DNA from: Mariniplasma anaerobium
Lineage (GTDB): Bacteria > Bacillota_I > Bacilli_A > Acholeplasmatales > Acholeplasmataceae
Direction: 5' to 3'
Assembly: GCF_016865445.1 (NCBI RefSeq)
Contig: NZ_AP024412.1
Span: forward strand, 682,001 to 746,000
Length of the DNA stretch: 64,000 nucleotides
How positions within the stretch are numbered: the stretch's first letter is position 1; the number at the start of each line of letters is the position of its first letter. Position numbers and translations under genes: made by a program. Below, piece by piece: positions 46,281 through 54,028 of this stretch. The notes under the pieces are model-generated. The model ran no database searches. It was not told where the DNA came from and saw only the letters and a list, made by a program, of their open reading frames with translations.

Positions 46281-48663
46281 ATATGCTAAATATATACTTA
46301 TTATGTTTTTATTTGTCATGAGTGTTGTAGTTATTACATATGGATACAACCAGCCTGTTGTGGGAGATCAACAAGAAGTAGAAACAAATTTTAATTACAT
46401 TAATCAAATATTTTTAGAGTCTTCAAGATATACGCAAAAAGACCAAGTGGATCAAGCTGTACTTGACGCTTATCATGACGATTTTATACTTGGTTTTAGT
46501 AGTCAAGACTTACTTGATTTAGGATTTGAAGAAATGTTTGACACAGCAGAATTAACTGTGTATTTTGAAAAAGATTCATTTTCAATGATTGTTTATAATA
46601 AAATAACGAACTATTTATGGTCTTCACGTCCAGAATTTCAAGGACTAAGCGGTGTTAGAGAAGATAATACTGCTACAAGAAACTTAATGAATTCAGGTTT
46701 ATGGGTAGACTATGTAAGAAGTCAAAATGTTTCATCATCAACAATATCAACAGCTTCTTTATATACATTAGCTGAAGCTAAGTATTTGACAGATGGATCG
46801 ATGACAGATACGCAAACAGATCCATTAAGTCCTTATCAATTAGAAGCTGGAAGTTATTCTAATCGAAGAGTTGCAACATCAGTAGAGAAAAACAGTAACA
46901 CTTTGTTTACAGTTTTAATTGATTTAAAAGAAATTGATGTTAAATTTGAAGTGCAAATTTCTTTAATTAATGGAACACTTAGTGTTTATATTCCTGTTCA
47001 AACTATTGAAGAATATGGAGATATTTATAAATTATTATCCATTTCAATATTCCCATATTTAGGTGCTGCTAGAGAAGATAATATACCAGGTTACATGATG
47101 ATTCCAGATGGTATTGGAGCACTTGTTAGAATGAATAAAGCACATAATACGACATTCCAAGCACAATTTTATGGTGCAGATTTCGGTTATGGCTCTAGTT
47201 CAATCGCGCAATTATCAGTTCCTATTTTTGGTATGGTTCATGCTCAAGAAGAAAATGGATATTTAGCTGAAATTGAAGAAGGCGCAGAAGTAACAAGCTT
47301 ACAAGCCCAATATTGGGGTAACAATTCAAGATATCATCGCATCGGATCTAAATACAATGTTAGAAGAGTATTCAGATACATTATTAACAAGGCTGGCGAT
47401 GGTAACGATACAATTGATGAAGCCTTAACAGAAAGTAATTTTAAAATTAATTATAATTTCTTATCTAATCAAAACGCAAGTTATGTTGGTATGGCGAAAG
47501 TTTATCGTGCTCGACTTATTGAAAGAGGCGTTTTAACAGATAATGAAAAGACACTAGATAATCAAATTCCAATTCATTTAAGTTACATCATGAGTGATAC
47601 AGAAAAATCATTTATTGGATCTACAAGTGTTGTTATGACTACTGTTGATGATGTTTATAATAGTTATCAATCATTTAAAGCATCAGGTATAACTAATCAA
47701 CAAATTCAACTAAATGGATGGAGTAGAGATGGTTTTGTTTTCCAGGCACCATATCGCTCTAAAATCGCTAATAAGAGCGATTATCAAGACTTATTCGAAA
47801 CTATAAAAGCTGAAGGAAACACCGTTTATCTTGATAATGATTATGTCCAAGGATCAGAGTTGACCAATAGAATTTCTTACACACAAGATGTTGCGAAAAC
47901 ATTATCTAGACTTAAGATGGAGAGAAACTATCGTAGTCTTAATGCTCAAGTAACTGAAGTTTATTATATTTATCCTGAAGAAAGTTATAAATTTGCACAA
48001 GATGATTTAGACTTTTATCAAGACTTAGGAGTCTCAGGTTTATATTTAAGTACTATAGGGTCAACATTATTTAGTTATTATGATCAACAAAACTATGAAC
48101 GTCAAGAATCTATGTCTTATTATCAAGATATAGTTTCAATGTATGATCAAATTTTATTAAGTAGACCTAATCAGTATTTTTATGAAAATTTAAGTGGTTA
48201 TCTTGATATGCCTATTACAAATGCACAATATGATTATTATTCAGATTTAATTCCATTGATTCCACTTATTTTAAAAGGTAGCATATCTTATTACATTCCT
48301 TATTTAAACTTTAATGCCATGGGTGAAGATAGATTACTTACAATGGTTGATTTTGGAATGAATCCAAGTTATTTGTTAACCGAAGAAGATACATATAAAA
48401 TGAGATATACTAATGCTTCGTTATATTACACGACAACAAGAAGTGATTATGAAGAAGAAATCATAGAAACTTATGAATATGTAAATGGAGCTTTATCATC
48501 TGTTATTGGAGCATCGATTTCAAATCGTGAAGTATTAGATACTGGATTTGTCAAAGTGACTTACTCAAATGGGGTTATGATCTATGTCAATTATAATTAT
48601 GAACAAAAGACATTAGATGGACAAACAGTAGAGATGCGAGATTATAAGGTGGTGCTAGGATGA
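46273..48663 (+). CDS. DUF5696-like membrane-anchored extracellular protein
   Basis: This 796-residue protein has one N-terminal membrane helix (about residues 5-25) and a long external region. The first half is beta-rich (LTVYFEKDSFSMIVYNKITNYLW). The second half, from about residue 400, looks like an alpha/beta barrel (IQLNGWSRDGFVFQAP, GNTVYLDNDYVQGSE, GVSGLYLSTIGSTLFS), similar in style to some retaining glycosidases. I match it to DUF5696 from memory of such proteins beside sugar ABC genes. The GTG start lies 10 nt after AAGGGAG. It may be a glucan-processing enzyme, but this is unproven. Confidence 0.65.
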   Translation: MVKYAKYILIMFLFVMSVVVITYGYNQPVVGDQQEVETNFNYINQIFLESSRYTQKDQVDQAVLDAYHDDFILGFSSQDLLDLGFEEMFDTAELTVYFEKDSFSMIVYNKITNYLWSSRPEFQGLSGVREDNTATRNLMNSGLWVDYVRSQNVSSSTISTASLYTLAEAKYLTDGSMTDTQTDPLSPYQLEAGSYSNRRVATSVEKNSNTLFTVLIDLKEIDVKFEVQISLINGTLSVYIPVQTIEEYGDIYKLLSISIFPYLGAAREDNIPGYMMIPDGIGALVRMNKAHNTTFQAQFYGADFGYGSSSIAQLSVPIFGMVHAQEENGYLAEIEEGAEVTSLQAQYWGNNSRYHRIGSKYNVRRVFRYIINKAGDGNDTIDEALTESNFKINYNFLSNQNASYVGMAKVYRARLIERGVLTDNEKTLDNQIPIHLSYIMSDTEKSFIGSTSVVMTTVDDVYNSYQSFKASGITNQQIQLNGWSRDGFVFQAPYRSKIANKSDYQDLFETIKAEGNTVYLDNDYVQGSELTNRISYTQDVAKTLSRLKMERNYRSLNAQVTEVYYIYPEESYKFAQDDLDFYQDLGVSGLYLSTIGSTLFSYYDQQNYERQESMSYYQDIVSMYDQILLSRPNQYFYENLSGYLDMPITNAQYDYYSDLIPLIPLILKGSISYYIPYLNFNAMGEDRLLTMVDFGMNPSYLLTEEDTYKMRYTNASLYYTTTRSDYEEEIIETYEYVNGALSSVIGASISNREVLDTGFVKVTYSNGVMIYVNYNYEQKTLDGQTVEMRDYKVVLG

Positions 48664-49715
48664 AAAATATATTAAAGAGCATAGCACAGTTTTTAAATAA
48701 GTTTTTTGAGAAGATAGGAAATTTTTATACACATAAAGTATCAAAAGGTATCGATAAGGCAAAATTTATTTTAGAGCATAATTTTTTAATTAGAAGAGAA
48801 GGATTAACGCTGACATTATTTAGTTTTCTTAAAATTAATGTTACGAGAAAAAGAAGAGAAGCTTTTTATGGCATTATGTTTATTATGTTATGGATTATCG
48901 GTTTTTTAATCTTTACTTTATATCCTATGTTTTACTCTCTTTATTTAAGCTTTAATGAAGCTTACTACAGTTTAGAAACTGGTGTAGAAACTACATTTAT
49001 TGGATTCACCAATTATTTAAATGTATTTAGAAGTCAATCATTGCTTCCATTATTTGGAACATATATAGGTAAAATGATTATTGCAGTTCCATTAATTGTT
49101 GTATTTTCAATCTTAATTGCTGTTTTAATTAATAACCCTATTAAACTTAAAGGTATTTGGAGAACTATATTTTTCTTACCAGTTATTATTTCTACAGGTC
49201 CAGTTATTAATGAATTAAACAATCAAAATGCAACCTCGATTCCAGCTTTAGAAGATAGTTCAGTTATTGTTTATATTTCAGAAAATTTAGGACCATGGTT
49301 AGCTAATCCGATAGAAGCAATTTTAACTTCTATGCTACTTATTTTATGGTATGCAGGTATTCCAATATTAATCTTTTTAGCTGGTCTTCAAAAAATTGAT
49401 GGATCAATTTATGAAGCTGCATCAATTGATGGTGCTTCACCTTGGGATCGTTTTTGGAAGATTACACTTCCCTCAATTAAGCCACTGATCAGTGTAAGTG
49501 TGATTTATATTGTTGTTTCAATGAGTTTATTTGTTGAACCAGAAGGTATATTAGATTTAGCAAGATTACATATGTTAATTGGAGCTCCAGATTCAAACTT
49601 CTGGTTTGGATATGGTTATGCAGCTGCGATAGCGTGGGTATATTTCTTACTTATGGTCATTATTATGGGTGTATTCATTTTAATCCTTTCAGCAAGAAGA
49701 AAGGAGAATAGATGA
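48660..49715 (+). CDS. ABC sugar permease, MalF/LplB type (pair 2)
   Basis: This 351-residue protein has a cytoplasmic N-terminal extension of about 65 residues, six membrane helices and the EAA loop YEAASIDGASPWDRFWKITLP. It overlaps the DUF5696-like gene (ATGA) and the next permease gene. The long N-terminus is absent in pair 1. Confidence 0.92.
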   Translation: MKNILKSIAQFLNKFFEKIGNFYTHKVSKGIDKAKFILEHNFLIRREGLTLTLFSFLKINVTRKRREAFYGIMFIMLWIIGFLIFTLYPMFYSLYLSFNEAYYSLETGVETTFIGFTNYLNVFRSQSLLPLFGTYIGKMIIAVPLIVVFSILIAVLINNPIKLKGIWRTIFFLPVIISTGPVINELNNQNATSIPALEDSSVIVYISENLGPWLANPIEAILTSMLLILWYAGIPILIFLAGLQKIDGSIYEAASIDGASPWDRFWKITLPSIKPLISVSVIYIVVSMSLFVEPEGILDLARLHMLIGAPDSNFWFGYGYAAAIAWVYFLLMVIIMGVFILILSARRKENR

Positions 49716-50647
49716 TGAAAAAATTAGATTATAGACGTCTAAAATCAAGATCTAGACATTTTCTCTTTGGCATGAATTTCACAGATGGAATTGTTTATAA
49801 ATTTGTAATTTATACACTATTGATTAGTTTCAGTTACATATATTTGTATCCTGTACTTTTCATGACAGTTAATAGCTTTATGAGTGTTGATGACTTAATT
49901 AATCCAGGTGTTAAATGGATACCATCTAGTCTTCAGTTTGTAAACTATGGTCGAGCATTACAAGTATTAGAGTTACCTGGATCAATTGTAGGAACAACTT
50001 CATACGTCTTGAAAGTTTCAATTTCTGTAACAATATCATCAGCGATCATTGGATATGGATTTGCGAAATTTAGATTTCCACTTAAAAATCTATTATTTGT
50101 TTTAATGTTAGCAACATTCATCCTACCTTCACAAGTAACGATGGTTGCAAATATGCTTATTTTCAGAAATTTAGGACTTATGAGTACACAAAAATCAATG
50201 ATTTATCCTGCGATTTTCGGACAAGGTGTTAATGCAGCAATTTATATATTGATTTTCTATCAATTCTTTAAAACGATTCCTGGAGTATTAATGGAATCGG
50301 CAGAAGTAGACGGAGCATCGCAAATAAAAATTTTTACAAGAATTGCAATTCCACTAGCAATACCATCATTTTTGATTGTTTTCTTATTCAGCTTTGTATG
50401 GTACTGGAATGAAACATTCATCACTTCACTTTATGTTGGTGGTAGAATCACCTTACCGCTTAAATTACAAGCATTTAGAGCGAGTTATGAGACATTGTTC
50501 CCTCCAGGAACTGCTGGTGCAGAATTAAATGAGGCAATTATGCTAGCAGGCAACATGTTAACTATATTACCACTTCTTGTGTTATACTTTATAGCACAAA
50601 GATTCTTTGTAGAAAGCATTGACAGAACTGGTATCACAGGAGAGTAA
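49712..50647 (+). CDS. ABC sugar permease, MalG type (pair 2)
   Basis: This 311-residue protein has six membrane helices and the EAA loop MESAEVDGASQIKIFTRIAIP. It overlaps the previous stop codon, with AAGGAG upstream. With the 48660 product it makes a second permease heterodimer. Which binding protein serves which pair cannot be read from the order alone. Confidence 0.92.
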   Translation: MMKKLDYRRLKSRSRHFLFGMNFTDGIVYKFVIYTLLISFSYIYLYPVLFMTVNSFMSVDDLINPGVKWIPSSLQFVNYGRALQVLELPGSIVGTTSYVLKVSISVTISSAIIGYGFAKFRFPLKNLLFVLMLATFILPSQVTMVANMLIFRNLGLMSTQKSMIYPAIFGQGVNAAIYILIFYQFFKTIPGVLMESAEVDGASQIKIFTRIAIPLAIPSFLIVFLFSFVWYWNETFITSLYVGGRITLPLKLQAFRASYETLFPPGTAGAELNEAIMLAGNMLTILPLLVLYFIAQRFFVESIDRTGITGE

Positions 50648-50649
50648 TT

Positions 50650-51774
50650 ATGAAAAAAGTATTAAGTTTAGTTTTATTATTATTTATATTAGTCGGATGT
50701 AATCCATCAGAAGGTCCTATATCTACAGTTGATCCTTTAGTACCAGCAGAAGGATGTAGTCAACCAACTCTTGAAGGTGGCTGGGTATGCACTTGGGCAG
50801 ATGAATTTGAGGGAGATGAAGTTGATTTAGATAAATGGAATTTTGAAGTTAATGATTATGGTGGAGGTAATAATGAGCTCCAATATTACACTGAAAAAAA
50901 CGCTCAAATCGTTGATGGAAAACTCGTTATAACAGCGATTAAAGAAGATTATTTAACTAGAGATTATACATCTAGTAGATTAACTACTAAATATAAAGGT
51001 GATTTTCGCTATGGTAGAATTGTTGTTTCAGCTAAATTGCCAACTGGTGCAGGAACTTGGCCAGCAATTTGGATGATGCCAACATTAAATGCATATGGAA
51101 GTTGGCCAAATAGTGGTGAAATAGATATTATGGAATATGTGGGAAGAGATCCACAAAATGTATTTTCAACCATTCATACTGAAAAGTTTAATCATCAAGA
51201 TGGCACTCAAATAGGATATGATATAACTGTTCCAACTGCTGAAACAGAATTTCACACGTATGAAATTATATGGAATCCTGGAGAAATTATTACGTATGTA
51301 GATGGCGTATCATTTGCAACATTTAGATATACTGCACAATTTAATCAAGATGTAGCGTATTATGAAGCATTTCCTTTTGACCAAGATTTTTTCTTAATTT
51401 TAAATTTAGCTTTAGGTGGAGGATTTGGTGGAACAGTTGATGATTCAATATTTCCAACTGCTTTTGAAATTGATTACGTAAGAGTTTATAAATATGATTA
51501 TGGAACCATAGATAAAGAAGTACCATCAAATATTGAAGATTTACAAATATCCCAATTAAAAAACACTATTTATTGGGATGCATCGAGTGATGATTATGGT
51601 GTAGAAAAATATGCAATTTATGTTGATGATGAATTATATGATTTTGCAAATTTAAACCAATATACTTTTGATCGCTTAGTAAAAGGACAATCATATCAGA
51701 TTAAAGTTCAAGCAATTGATTTTGTTGGTAATGCTTCAGAGATAAGTCAAATACTTTCTTTCACATATTTGTAA
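50650..51774 (+). CDS. Secreted GH16 beta-1,3-glucanase lipoprotein with C-terminal FN3-like domain
   Basis: The lipoprotein signal ends LFILVGCNPS (Cys about residue 17). The GH16 domain (about 45-285) has TWPAIWMMPT and GEIDIMEYVG (Glu157, Asp159, Glu162), a laminarinase-type catalytic site. A single FN3-like domain closes the protein (about 295-374; GVEKYAIYVDDELYD). It should cut laminarin-like glucan at the cell surface to supply the transporter. It is the last gene of the operon that starts at 32170. Confidence 0.92.
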   Translation: MKKVLSLVLLLFILVGCNPSEGPISTVDPLVPAEGCSQPTLEGGWVCTWADEFEGDEVDLDKWNFEVNDYGGGNNELQYYTEKNAQIVDGKLVITAIKEDYLTRDYTSSRLTTKYKGDFRYGRIVVSAKLPTGAGTWPAIWMMPTLNAYGSWPNSGEIDIMEYVGRDPQNVFSTIHTEKFNHQDGTQIGYDITVPTAETEFHTYEIIWNPGEIITYVDGVSFATFRYTAQFNQDVAYYEAFPFDQDFFLILNLALGGGFGGTVDDSIFPTAFEIDYVRVYKYDYGTIDKEVPSNIEDLQISQLKNTIYWDASSDDYGVEKYAIYVDDELYDFANLNQYTFDRLVKGQSYQIKVQAIDFVGNASEISQILSFTYL

Positions 51775-51821
51775 AAAATAAAAAAAATAATTGTTTTTAA
51801 TGAAATTTCTAATAAAGTTGT

Positions 51822-51827
51822 GTATAA
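51822..51827 (+). promoter_or_regulatory. -10 box of the candidate small RNA
   Basis: TATAAT sits 6 nt before the predicted transcript start, with a TG two bases further upstream. No good -35 box is visible. Confidence 0.5.
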
Positions 51828-51833
51828 TATGAA

Positions 51834-51957
51834 TGTATTAATAGTTGCATGATGATAAAAGTGGTTTTTACCTTTTATGTAAAGATTACTTATCATGTTA
51901 ATTATTAGTAACGCCCTAGTGATAACTCCCCCCCAATCACTAGGGCTCATTTTTTTT
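51834..51957 (+). ncRNA. Candidate small regulatory RNA with C-rich terminator loop
   Basis: A TATAAT box is followed by about 125 nt without a coding frame. A first stem is closed by ATGATAA (51852-51858) and TTATCAT (51890-51896), with an inner ATAAAA/TTTTAT plus GGT/ACC. It ends in a strong 11-bp hairpin, GCCCTAGTGAT / ATCACTAGGGC (51913-51946), followed by eight T. The terminator loop contains CTCCCCCCC, which can pair with G-rich Shine-Dalgarno sites. The hairpin may also terminate the long operon upstream, so the separate RNA is a prediction. Confidence 0.5.
51913..51957 (+). terminator. Strong Rho-independent terminator of the glucan operon / small RNA
   Basis: An 11-bp perfect stem with a 12-nt loop and a T8 tail. 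Confidence 0.92.
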
Positions 51958-51988
51958 ATAAAATAGTGTTAAACATTGTTTCATATTG

Positions 51989-51997
51989 TGATATAAT
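51989..51997 (+). promoter_or_regulatory. Extended -10 promoter of the response regulator gene
   Basis: TGATATAAT lies 34 nt before the ATG, with no clear -35 box. Confidence 0.6.
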
Positions 51998-52030
51998 TAA
52001 TATATAAAATTTTTACAAAGGGGTGCCATT

Positions 52031-52726
52031 ATGGCTAGTAAAATACTTCTTATAGAAGACAATGTGCTAATTAGCAAAAGTATCGAGCAAAAATTAAAAG
52101 ATGAAATGTATAATGTCAAAGCAGTGTTTAATGGACAAGATGCAATTGATCAATTTTCAAAAGATAATTATGATTGTGTACTGCTAGATTTAATGTTGCC
52201 TAAAGTTAGTGGAGAAGATGTTTTAAAACATATAAGATCTAAAGGTGAAACACCTGTTATGATTATATCTACAAAAGATACGGATGTTGAAAAGGCTATA
52301 AATTTGGGATTAGGTGCAGATGATTACTTATCTAAACCATTTTCAATGCTTGAACTTCTAGCACGTGTTAAAGCACTGTTAAGAAGAAGTAGACAGTCTG
52401 AAGAGAAACCTAAGAAAAATGTTTATAATTTCAAAGATTTAAGTATTAATTTATCTACTTATCAAGTTGTTAAAAATGGTGTTGTTTTGGAACTGACATT
52501 AAAAGAATTTGAAATCTTGAGATTATTATTAACTCATCCAGACCAAACATTTTCAAAACAAGAAATGTATCGCAAAATATGGAATGAAGAATATTATTTC
52601 AATGATAATGTCATCAATGTACACATTAGAAGATTAAGAAAGAAAATTGAAAATGATCCTTCAAATCCAGAAATAGTAATTACAATGTGGGGATTTGGTT
52701 ATAAATTAGGACAAATTGAAATTTAA
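52031..52726 (+). CDS. OmpR/PhoB-family response regulator (orphan)
   Basis: This 231-residue protein has an N-terminal receiver domain (Asp53 in LLDLMLP, Lys102 in YLSKPF, acidic pocket in LIEDN) and a C-terminal winged helix (about 130-228; LTLKEFEILRLLL, NDNVINVHIRRLRKKIE). No histidine kinase lies next to it. The nearest is the partial one at the left edge, 51 kb away. The Shine-Dalgarno site is AAGGGG. A terminator follows. It may act on TTAAG-repeat boxes such as the one just downstream at 52894 (inference). Confidence 0.93.
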   Translation: MASKILLIEDNVLISKSIEQKLKDEMYNVKAVFNGQDAIDQFSKDNYDCVLLDLMLPKVSGEDVLKHIRSKGETPVMIISTKDTDVEKAINLGLGADDYLSKPFSMLELLARVKALLRRSRQSEEKPKKNVYNFKDLSINLSTYQVVKNGVVLELTLKEFEILRLLLTHPDQTFSKQEMYRKIWNEEYYFNDNVINVHIRRLRKKIENDPSNPEIVITMWGFGYKLGQIEI

Positions 52727-52748
52727 TATTTATTACACATAAAAAAAT

Positions 52749-52790
52749 AAGGCTTGACTCCACAAATTCATATGGAGTTAAGCTTTTTTT
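52749..52790 (+). terminator. Rho-independent terminator
   Basis: AAGGCTTGACTCCA pairs with TGGAGTTAAGCTT (G-T wobble and one bulge) and is followed by T7. Confidence 0.88.
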
Positions 52791-52893
52791 CAATAAAAAG
52801 AAAGATAAAAATTGATTACTGTATAGATTAAATCTATGCAGTTTTTATTTATTATTATCATCTAATAACAATCTAAAAATTAGTAAGGAATAA

Positions 52894-52909
52894 TTAAGAA
52901 TTAGTTAAG
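52894..52909 (+). promoter_or_regulatory. TTAAG direct repeat, probable OmpR-type box
   Basis: TTAAG(6 nt)TTAAG with an 11-bp period lies 22 nt upstream of TATAAT (52931-52936). The surrounding ATTAAG-TTAGTTAAG pattern also occurs upstream of the GGDEF-EAL gene (20084). Confidence 0.45.
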
Positions 52910-52960
52910 ATACAAGACACTTTAAATCTATATAATTAGAACTAGAGAGGATTGATATGT

Positions 52961-53449
52961 ATGGATCATTACGAAATACCTTGGTCATTTTACTTCCAGT
53001 TCAATCATAGCGAACAAATTATGCGTATATATCTTTCTAATTTATTTAAATTGAAAGAAGCAATCCCAAATAATTACTATGTTTTATCATATGATGATAT
53101 TGAAAAATTTCTTCACAAATATGATTTGAGAAAATTAAACTACTTTTTTGATAAAAAAGTAACGAATACTTTCGATATGGTTTTAAAAGTAAAAGACTTT
53201 ACTAGAAAAAAAGGTTATATTAATTTACATGCTTTATGTTATATAGAATCAAAAACGATGCATTGTGTTTCAATAGATGTGATGGAAGTGATAAAAATTA
53301 AAAAAATGTTTGATAAACATATTCTTAACACTAATGTACATCTAGAGATAAGAAACTCAGAATATGACTTTAAAGAGATCAAAGATAAGAAAATTGAAGC
53401 TTTAGAAGATCATTTACATGAATTAATTTATAGAAAGTACTCGAATTAA
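52961..53449 (+). CDS. Cytoplasmic protein of unknown function
   Basis: This 162-residue protein has no signal or membrane helix and a mixed alpha/beta character, with aromatic-rich EIPWSFYFQFNHSEQIM at the N-terminus. It starts at ATG 52961, about 10 nt after AGAGAGG; the TTG at 52952 is too close to that site. The family is not recognised. The TTAAG box and TATAAT upstream suggest control by the neighbouring response regulator. Confidence 0.7.
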   Translation: MDHYEIPWSFYFQFNHSEQIMRIYLSNLFKLKEAIPNNYYVLSYDDIEKFLHKYDLRKLNYFFDKKVTNTFDMVLKVKDFTRKKGYINLHALCYIESKTMHCVSIDVMEVIKIKKMFDKHILNTNVHLEIRNSEYDFKEIKDKKIEALEDHLHELIYRKYSN

Positions 53450-53539
53450 GAAATAATTAATAATTTCATCACTTTAAGTTAATGAATGATGACTATAATG
53501 TGAGTATGAGATAAGTTTCAATGAAAAGGTGGTAGAGTA

Positions 53540-53860
53540 ATGAAAAAAGCAATCGTTATATTAGCTGTATTACTTTCTGCAATGATGTTCACCTTAGAAA
53601 TATCAAAAGTGCAAGCTAATCCAATAAAACTTAATAAATTAGAATTTGTCACTTATGACATGGATCTTGTATATGGCCATTATTTTGAAACAGGTGCTGA
53701 TCTTAGTCAATTAGAAATTCCTGATGCTCCAGAAAAAGAAGGATACATATTTGTTGGATGGAGTATTGAAATTCCTGAAACTATGCCTGATTATAATATG
53801 CGCATATTTGCACAATATATGCAATCACAAGTTGTCGTTTATGAAAAAATAGGTGCATAA
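53540..53860 (+). CDS. Small secreted protein with Listeria-Bacteroides (InlB B-type) repeat
   Basis: This 106-residue protein has a cleavable signal (about residues 1-27, ending SKVQA) and a single domain containing APEKEGYIFVGWSIEIPETMPDYNMRIFAQY. That shape matches the GYxFxGWs...MPxxxxxxxAxw pattern of the Listeria-Bacteroides repeat, a small beta-grasp adhesion module. There is no lipobox and no anchor, so it is released or binds another surface protein. TATAAT lies at 53494-53499. A terminator follows. Confidence 0.8.
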   Translation: MKKAIVILAVLLSAMMFTLEISKVQANPIKLNKLEFVTYDMDLVYGHYFETGADLSQLEIPDAPEKEGYIFVGWSIEIPETMPDYNMRIFAQYMQSQVVVYEKIGA

Positions 53861-53878
53861 TAATATAGACAAATTAAT

Positions 53879-53902
53879 AAGAGGAGAAATCCTCTTTTTT
53901 TA
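53879..53902 (+). terminator. Rho-independent terminator
   Basis: AAGAGGA-GAAA-TCCTCTT is followed by a T run. Confidence 0.88.
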
Positions 53903-53973
53903 TTGTTTAGTATAGCATAAAAAAAATTATACATATTTGTATTCTTATTTTTGCATTGTAAAAACGATATAAA

Positions 53974-53982
53974 TGTTATACT
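53974..53982 (+). promoter_or_regulatory. Extended -10 promoter of the second LacI gene
   Basis: TGTTATACT lies 46 nt before the ATG; the -35 region (TTGTAA) is spaced a little short at 15 bp. Confidence 0.5.
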
Positions 53983-54028
53983 ATTTTAGTAGTTAGATAA
54001 TTATTTTGACAGTAATTGAGGTATTTTT

